Of a stretch of DNA of 12,062 nt, positions 7,259-12,062 are shown piece by piece (position 1 is the first letter of the stretch; every line of letters begins with the position of its first letter). A program made the translations under genes and the position numbers. A model generated the notes under the pieces. The model did not search any database, was not told where the DNA came from, and saw only the letters and a list, made by a program, of their open reading frames with translations. This DNA comes from Lachnospiraceae bacterium (lineage in GTDB: Bacteria > Bacillota > Clostridia > Lachnospirales > Lachnospiraceae), in NCBI GenBank assembly GCA_021200345.1, contig JAJQGR010000130.1:1-12062 (forward strand). The letters are read 5' to 3'.

Positions 7259-8947
7259 ATGAAGCGGCAAACAACACTGGCTACAAAAATCATTTTGGGC
7301 TTTTCCATGCTGGCAGTGCTTCTCTGTGCTGCCTGTACGGGTATCGGTTACGTTCAGTACCGGTCCTACATTCAGGAGCAGTACAATAACCGGGCTTATG
7401 AAATCGCGGAGGTGTTTCAGGACTATTGTTCCGTGGAAACGCTGGCCGGATATCTGAAGCTGGCCAGAAGCTACAAGGAGGGAAACGCCACCATGGAGGA
7501 TATCCAGGAGGTGGTGCAGTCAGAAGAATATCAGGAGCTTCTTTCCCAGCTGAATCTGCTGCGGGAAAATGTCAATGCCAATGATATCTACGTGGGCTGG
7601 CTGGATATTGATGAGCTTTACGCGTATGACGGAAGCACGGAAGGATGGACGCCGTTAATTTATGTATTTGACAGCTATATTGATCCGGAGCTGGTCTATT
7701 CCTTTGGAGATATGAGCGCCATTAACCCCAAATATCTGGAGGAGTCTGCGGCCATTACCGAGACCGGGGAACGTTCCGACAGCTATTTTATCTCTGAAAG
7801 CGCTTACGGATATAATACCTCCGCCATTCTTCCCATCATCTATGAGGGAGAGGTGGTGGGATCTGTCGGTGTGGAGATTCCCATGTCCACGCTTCAGAGC
7901 GCTACCAGAGATTATGTGATCCATTCTGTCCTCGGCGTGGCGCTGGTAACCGCAATCTGTATTGCCATTTACCTGAACTATCTGTATCGTTCCATGATTG
8001 CGCCCATCAACCTGATCTCTGGCGAGGCCAGCCGGTTTGTGCAGGAGGGAAACCAGATTTCTCAGAAGCTGGAAACGGTACATACCAACGACGAAATCCA
8101 GACCTTAAGCGAGACGCTTTTGAAGATGGAGATCGACATCAACCACTATATTGATAATCTGACGAAGGTGACGGCGGAAAAAGAGAGGATCGGCGCCGAA
8201 CTGAATGTGGCGACCCAGATCCAGACAGATATGCTTCCCAGTATTTTCCCCGCTTTCCCTGACCGGAGCGAGTTTGATATTTTCGCCACCATGAACCCGG
8301 CCAGGGAGGTGGGCGGTGATTTCTATGATTTCTTCCTTGTGGATGAGGATCATCTGGCGTTAGTGATCGCCGATGTGTCCGGCAAGGGAATTCCGGCCGC
8401 CCTGTTCATGGTAATTGCCAAAACCCTGATTAAAAATCAGGCCCAGATGGGGCATACGCCCAAAGAGGTGATGGAGGCGGTCAATAATCAGCTCTGTGAA
8501 AATAATGAGGCGGATATGTTTGTGACTGTCTGGTTGGGAATGCTGGAAATCTCCAGCGGAAAGCTGACCGCTGTCAACGCCGGTCATGAGTATCCCATGC
8601 TGAAGCGCAGTCAAAAGGGCTTTGAGCTTCTGCATGATGATCATGGATTTGTGATGGGCGTTATGGAAGACATGCCCCATGAGTCCTATGAAATTCAGCT
8701 TTATCCGGGGGACAGTGTTTTTGTCTATACGGATGGAGTGCCGGACGCCGCCGACAGGGATGAAAATCAGTTTGGCAGGGAACGCACCCTTGAGGTGCTG
8801 AACGTGGATCCGGATGCTGCTCCGGAAGCGCTTTTGACGCGGGTAAAGAAAAGCATTGATGAGTTTGTGGGTGAGACGGAACAGTTTGATGATATTACAA
8901 TGCTGTGTCTGAATTATAAAGGGACCAAAGAAAATCAGGCTTCCTGA
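7259..8947 (+). CDS. Membrane sensor with HAMP and SpoIIE-type PP2C phosphatase domain
   Basis: The 562-residue product runs: basic start and membrane helix (about 10-32), an extracytoplasmic sensor domain of roughly 190 residues that looks Cache-like (GEVVGSVGVEIPMS near its end, 196-210), a second membrane helix (221-243), a HAMP linker (about 244-297, with APIN and DEI..L), a helix AELNVATQIQTDMLP (313-327), and a SpoIIE/RsbU PP2C domain to about 553. Metal-binding motifs are intact: GGDFYD (352-357), DVSGKGIPAAL (372-382), NAGH (440-443), YTDGV (490-494) and DDIT (544-547). It should dephosphorylate a serine- or threonine-phosphorylated STAS-type antagonist in response to an external ligand. 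No STAS protein is in this window. The RsbW-like domain of the preceding gene suggests a local partner-switching circuit. The gap to that gene is 43 bases. Confidence 0.92.
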   Translation: MKRQTTLATKIILGFSMLAVLLCAACTGIGYVQYRSYIQEQYNNRAYEIAEVFQDYCSVETLAGYLKLARSYKEGNATMEDIQEVVQSEEYQELLSQLNLLRENVNANDIYVGWLDIDELYAYDGSTEGWTPLIYVFDSYIDPELVYSFGDMSAINPKYLEESAAITETGERSDSYFISESAYGYNTSAILPIIYEGEVVGSVGVEIPMSTLQSATRDYVIHSVLGVALVTAICIAIYLNYLYRSMIAPINLISGEASRFVQEGNQISQKLETVHTNDEIQTLSETLLKMEIDINHYIDNLTKVTAEKERIGAELNVATQIQTDMLPSIFPAFPDRSEFDIFATMNPAREVGGDFYDFFLVDEDHLALVIADVSGKGIPAALFMVIAKTLIKNQAQMGHTPKEVMEAVNNQLCENNEADMFVTVWLGMLEISSGKLTAVNAGHEYPMLKRSQKGFELLHDDHGFVMGVMEDMPHESYEIQLYPGDSVFVYTDGVPDAADRDENQFGRERTLEVLNVDPDAAPEALLTRVKKSIDEFVGETEQFDDITMLCLNYKGTKENQAS

Positions 8948-8963
8948 AAGGAGAGAAATATTT

Positions 8964-9794
8964 ATGGACGTTCAATATATTCGTCTGACGGACAAAACAC
9001 GGTCATGGTTTCTTCCTCTGCTTCCCGCGGAATTTCAGAATTCCCGTGAAGATGACGGAATTTATACCATCGGCGCGGTCTGTGAAAAAACCGCCTGTGG
9101 CGTACTGGTCTTTCAGCTGAGAAACGCGATGGCGGATATCCGCTGGCTTTTGGTAAGCGAGGGCTTTAGGCGCCGCAAAATCGCAACGGGAATGATTGGG
9201 TATCTCTGTGCTCACGCCTGGGACAGCGTGACTCCGGTCACCTGCACTTTCCCGGCCCTGGGAAAGAGCGATCCTCTGTATCTTCTGTTTGAAGAGATGG
9301 ATACCTTTTCTGTCTCTGAAGAAGAAGGATTTACCTATCAGATTCCCTGTGCGAAAGCGGCGCAGAATCCGACGCTCCTTTCCCTTGGCGGCCATGGACG
9401 CACCCCCAGGCTCTTTTTGGAGCTTTCGCCGACGCTGAGAAAGAGCTTTTATTATGAGCTTCATGCGCAGGGAATCTATTATCTGGAGGACATCCGGGAG
9501 GAGGAGATGGTTCCTTCCCTGTGCCTGTGTACAGTTGATGAGAAGAAAATCACAGCGGCTCTGTTTTTCACCGGAAAAAATGAGAATCTGGAGCTGAGCT
9601 TCGCTTATTCTGCTTCCGGCGCGCAAAAAGATCTGATGGAGCTGTTTTCTCAGGCCTGCAGGCGGCTTCCTCAGGAGGGAAATCTGAAGATTTCGGCTGT
9701 GAATCCCGCATCTTTAGCTTTAATGGAAAAACTGCTGCCGGAAAAAGAAACCATTGCCGGCTTTTACCGCGCGGTATGGGATATGGAATTGTAA
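8964..9794 (+). CDS. Tandem GNAT-like protein (second copy, degenerate acetyl-CoA loop)
   Basis: The 276-residue product matches the protein at 2951-3787 in length, two-domain layout and motif position. Its first half has the strand IRWLLVSEGF followed by RRRKIATGMI, with the loop at residues 69-74 as in the other copy. Here, however, the central glycine of R-x-x-G-x-G/A is Lys72, so acetyl-CoA binding may be weakened or lost. The second half (about 145-276) aligns by eye with that of the first copy (LELSFAYSASG with LTLSSTWSGS; both end in an aromatic-rich strand). AGGAG at 8949-8953 precedes ATG by 10 bases, and the gene follows the phosphatase by 16 bases. The next gene begins 11 bases after its stop. 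It could be a weak acetyltransferase or a binding or chaperone-like protein for the adjacent kinase; the choice is inference. Confidence 0.72.
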   Translation: MDVQYIRLTDKTRSWFLPLLPAEFQNSREDDGIYTIGAVCEKTACGVLVFQLRNAMADIRWLLVSEGFRRRKIATGMIGYLCAHAWDSVTPVTCTFPALGKSDPLYLLFEEMDTFSVSEEEGFTYQIPCAKAAQNPTLLSLGGHGRTPRLFLELSPTLRKSFYYELHAQGIYYLEDIREEEMVPSLCLCTVDEKKITAALFFTGKNENLELSFAYSASGAQKDLMELFSQACRRLPQEGNLKISAVNPASLALMEKLLPEKETIAGFYRAVWDMEL

Positions 9795-9801
9795 AGGAGG
9801 T
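9795..9801 (+). promoter_or_regulatory. Ribosome binding site fixing the kinase-protein start
   Basis: A near-perfect AGGAGGT overlaps the end of the previous gene's TAA stop and lies 4 bases before ATG 9806. It rules against the in-frame upstream ATG at 9776, which would overlap the GNAT-like gene. Confidence 0.85.
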
Positions 9802-9805
9802 AACT

Positions 9806-11452
9806 ATGGCACTTTCCGATGATTTGGTACAGATCCAGAGAATGAAGCATGTATATCAGATGGAGCAGCGGTCCCAGGAGCTTGTGCAGCAGCGGCAGCA
9901 GATGGAACAGCAGCAACAGATCGAGCAGCAGGCACCGGCGCTTGTCCAGAATATGGAGGTTGACGCACAGATTGAGCAGGCGCCTCCCCAGGCTCAGGAG
10001 GTTCAAAACCGGCGCCCTTCCAAAAAGCAAAGGGAACGCCAGAGAGCGGATGAGAGAGCTTTAAGGCAGAAAGAACAGGCGGACGCCATGGAGGCCGGGC
10101 TGTTGGAGCAGCGCCGCAGCGTTTCCGAGTCTCTGACCATGACTCCGGAGCAGATTGAAAATGAGAAAGCTCTCAGAAAACAGAGGGAAAAAGCCATCTC
10201 TGACAGGGAAAAGGCTGACCTGCTTAAGGAGGGTCTTTCCGAAACGGATAAAAGAAGAATCAAGTATGAGGCACAGCAGGAGAGAGCAGCTCTTGTCGGT
10301 GAATATGCCAGAATGCTGCCCGTAAATACGAAGATACGGCGCGATGCCATGAAGGAGAAGGAAAAGGAGGAGCTCAAGGCAAGCGAGCTGAAGAAAGCTT
10401 ATAAGGTCATGCAGCTTCCCCCGGCGGAACGGGCCAGGGAGGAGGCCACCATCTCCCGCCACGCCAAATATGATATGCTCAAGAAGATCTTCCGCGATGA
10501 CAATCCTCTTTCCCATGAGGACGCAACATGGACGAACCCTGTCAATGGCCATGTCCTGATCAATGTGGGCCGGGCTCATATGGGGGGCACAAAGCCCATG
10601 TATATCTTTGAGGACAGGGAGGAGCCTGTGATAAGTGCTGACGGACAGATTACGGGCTATAAGCAGTATCTGTTCAAGGAAGCGGTGAACTGTATCGGCC
10701 GCTATAAACCGGAGGGCGCGCTGGTCACGGAGGCCGCCGCGTCCCTGCAGGACGCTTTATGCGGGCCTTTTTCCATTCCTGCCTTTGCCGCCGAGATCAC
10801 AGAGGACGGCAAGACCCGCGTTCTGGGCTCCTTTCAGGAAAAAATTGACCTGATGAATGAGGCGGAGAGAGTAGATCTGTTTGCCTGGCAGGCAGATCCT
10901 CAGAATAATCTGACTGAGCAGATTAAAAATGAAATTCTCAGGGAACATACGCTGGACTGGCTGCTGTGCAACTTCGATACCAAGGGAGAGAATTTCCTGC
11001 ACCGCCCGGACGGCCATCTTTCCTCCTTCGACAAGGAGGCTTCCTTTGGAAAGATCAAGGATACCGGGGCGGAACACATGAGCACGGATTATAAGCCGCA
11101 TGCCAATGATACACTGTACAACACCGTTTTTGACTTGTACGCGAAAGGTGTGATAGATCTGGATCTGAACGCCAATCTTCCTCAGATTCAAATTGTGGAG
11201 AATATGACAGATGAACAGTACATGGCCCGTTTTGATAAGATGCTGGACCACAAATACGGGGCGGCATCCCCACAGAATACCGCCAGGCAGGATGTGGCGG
11301 ACAGAATTCTGCGAAGAAAACGTGGACTGAGGGCGGAATATCAGAGGTTTTATACGGAGCTGACCGAGAAGCATAATCAGGCCCGGGCAGCAGCCGGCGG
11401 ACAACAGCCTGCACAGGGTGGTGCCGGCGGACAGGAGGCTGCCCCGGCATAA
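9806..11452 (+). CDS. PI3/4-kinase-like (HipA-like) kinase with Gln-rich N-terminal tail; candidate eCIS effector
   Basis: The 548-residue product begins with a Gln/Glu-rich coiled segment (1-66), a basic patch PSKKQRERQR (71-80), LTMTPE (110-115) and a long charged helical region to about 230. The kinase-like domain spans about 235-480: a glycine-rich hairpin VGRAHMGGTKPMYIFED (254-270), a candidate ATP lysine K291 in YLFKEA, TEAAASL (308-314), a hinge-like LGSFQEKI (340-347), a catalytic loop WLLCNFDTKGENFL (385-398) with D391 and N396, and a metal-binding D409 in SSFDKEASFG (406-415). This order fits the PI3/4-kinase and HipA superfamily; DTKGEN replaces the common DRHxxN. The tail is Gly/Ala/Gln-rich with a short repeat. 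No secretion signal or membrane segment is seen. The target could be a lipid or a protein. Cargo status is inferred from the locus and the N-terminal tail. Confidence 0.8.
   Translation: MALSDDLVQIQRMKHVYQMEQRSQELVQQRQQMEQQQQIEQQAPALVQNMEVDAQIEQAPPQAQEVQNRRPSKKQRERQRADERALRQKEQADAMEAGLLEQRRSVSESLTMTPEQIENEKALRKQREKAISDREKADLLKEGLSETDKRRIKYEAQQERAALVGEYARMLPVNTKIRRDAMKEKEKEELKASELKKAYKVMQLPPAERAREEATISRHAKYDMLKKIFRDDNPLSHEDATWTNPVNGHVLINVGRAHMGGTKPMYIFEDREEPVISADGQITGYKQYLFKEAVNCIGRYKPEGALVTEAAASLQDALCGPFSIPAFAAEITEDGKTRVLGSFQEKIDLMNEAERVDLFAWQADPQNNLTEQIKNEILREHTLDWLLCNFDTKGENFLHRPDGHLSSFDKEASFGKIKDTGAEHMSTDYKPHANDTLYNTVFDLYAKGVIDLDLNANLPQIQIVENMTDEQYMARFDKMLDHKYGAASPQNTARQDVADRILRRKRGLRAEYQRFYTELTEKHNQARAAAGGQQPAQGGAGGQEAAPA
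9860..9935 (+). repeat. Low-complexity CAG-rich stretch encoding Gln
   Basis: CAG/CAA codons dominate the 5' end of the kinase gene and encode short Gln runs, including QQQQ (residues 35-38). It is an imperfect tract, not a clean tandem repeat, and lies wholly inside the predicted disordered N-terminus. Confidence 0.6.
11393..11433 (+). repeat. Short direct repeat in the C-terminal tail of the kinase gene
   Basis: GCCGGCGGACA occurs at 11393-11403 and again at 11423-11433, a 30-base (10-codon) period, encoding AGGQ twice in a Gly/Ala/Gln tail. The second unit diverges after the first 11 bases. Confidence 0.65.
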
Positions 11453-11506
11453 ACCGTTTTCTTCTTCTGCCGTTTTCCGCTTTCTGGTTTCTTCAGTGAA
11501 AGGAAC

Positions 11507-11535
11507 TTGAATTCAGAAATGATATATGGTATGAT
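11507..11535 (+). promoter_or_regulatory. Sigma-A-type promoter for argH
   Basis: TTGAAT (11507-11512) and TATGAT (11530-11535) are separated by exactly 17 bases, and a TG at 11527-11528 gives an extended -10. Transcription would start near 11542, leaving a leader of about 68 bases before ATG 11610. It lies in the only sizeable gap of the window (11453-11609). I see no convincing terminator hairpin for the upstream operon and no clear ARG box in that gap. Confidence 0.7.
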
Positions 11536-11609
11536 AGGCGAAGTTTGTGGGATTCCTGACGGCAGTCTGTATGGGATCCAGTCTATCTATTGTAGAGGGA
11601 GGGAAAATC

Positions 11610-12062
11610 ATGGCACAGCTGTGGGGCGGCAGGTTTACCAAACAGACGGATCAGCTCGTATATGATTTCAATGCCTCAATTGGCTTTGATCAGAAACTTC
11701 TGGGTGAGGATATCACAGGGAGCATTGCCCATGTCACCATGCTGGCAAAACAGGGCATTGTGACGCAGGCGGAACGGGACAGCATTATCGAAGGATTAAA
11801 ATCGATTCTGAAGGATGTGGAAGAGGGAAAGCTTGCTGTTACATCACAGTATGAGGATGTCCACAGCTTCGTGGAGGCCAAACTGACAGAACGGATCGGG
11901 GAAGCGGGTAAGAAGCTGCACACCGGGCGCAGCCGCAATGATCAGGTGGCGCTGGATATGAGAATGTATGTCAGAAGCCAGGTAAAGCAAACGGACGCCC
12001 TGTTAAAAGCGCTTTTGTGCGTACTATATGAAAAAATGGAGGAAAACCTGGATACTTATATG
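11610..12062 (+). CDS. argH: Argininosuccinate lyase (3' partial)
   Basis: The first 151 residues are present; the family is usually about 460 long, so the gene continues beyond the window. The start MAQLWGGRFT, the segment EDVHSFVEAKL (82-92) and the family signature HTGRSRNDQVALD (104-116) identify it. The enzyme splits argininosuccinate into arginine and fumarate, the last step of arginine synthesis, in the cytoplasm. AGGGAGGG at 11596-11603 lies 6 bases before ATG. It has its own promoter and no functional tie to the preceding operon, so it marks the edge of the accessory region. The catalytic serine loop of the family lies beyond the end. Confidence 0.97.
   Translation, partial: MAQLWGGRFTKQTDQLVYDFNASIGFDQKLLGEDITGSIAHVTMLAKQGIVTQAERDSIIEGLKSILKDVEEGKLAVTSQYEDVHSFVEAKLTERIGEAGKKLHTGRSRNDQVALDMRMYVRSQVKQTDALLKALLCVLYEKMEENLDTYM

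Noticed and set aside
9776..9805. Upstream start for the kinase protein
   Set aside because: It overlaps the preceding gene, while AGGAGGT at 9795-9801 points clearly to ATG 9806.
11461..11506. Possible terminator in the pyrimidine-rich stretch after the kinase gene
   Set aside because: Only 3-4 base pair stems can be drawn (for example TTTC with GAAA), with no following T run.
1..12062. tRNA or rRNA genes, CRISPR arrays, insertion sequences, attachment sites
   Set aside because: Nothing in the window has regularly spaced repeats, transposase motifs, terminal inverted repeats or tRNA-like arms; coding sequence fills almost all of it.

Overview
The window comes from a bacterial chromosome that looks like a gut-type Clostridia, most likely Lachnospiraceae. 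The reasons are moderate GC content, strong AGGAGG-type ribosome binding sites, tightly packed collinear genes, and the style of the argininosuccinate lyase, SpoIIE-type phosphatase and MATE proteins. The taxonomic call is an inference. All supported genes are on the + strand.

Layout. (1) Bases 1-720 are the 3' part of an AAA+ ATPase of the Afp15/PVC15 type, a hallmark of extracellular contractile injection system (eCIS) loci, so the particle genes probably lie just upstream, outside the window. (2) 726-2924 encodes a large helical protein with a Gln/Glu/Arg-rich N-terminus that I do not recognise. (3) 2951-3787 encodes a tandem GNAT-like protein. (4) 3862-5505 encodes a GH3-family adenylate-forming enzyme. 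(5) 5506-7215 encodes a MATE-family membrane protein fused to a degenerate RsbW-like (Bergerat) domain. (6) 7259-8947 encodes a membrane sensor with HAMP and SpoIIE/PP2C phosphatase domains. (7) 8964-9794 encodes a second tandem GNAT-like protein related to the first. (8) 9806-11452 encodes a protein with a Gln-rich N-terminal tail followed by a PI3/4-kinase-like (also HipA-like) kinase domain. (9) After a 157-base gap with a good sigma-A-type promoter, argH (argininosuccinate lyase) begins at 11610 and runs off the end; it marks a return to housekeeping genes.

The eight genes from 1 to 11452 are separated by only 5, 26, 74, 0, 43, 16 and 11 bases and nearly all have good ribosome binding sites, so they read as one operon. 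The most economical reading is an eCIS locus whose packaging-type ATPase is followed by an accessory cassette. Two proteins with similar disordered, basic, Gln-rich N-termini (the 732-aa protein and the kinase) are candidate injected cargo. The two GNAT-like proteins sit beside them, and in the middle are a GH3 enzyme and a partner-switching-like pair (RsbW-like domain on a MATE protein, plus a sensor phosphatase). The ATPase assignment and the enzyme families rest on visible motifs. The cargo role, and how the central genes relate to the injection system, are inference.
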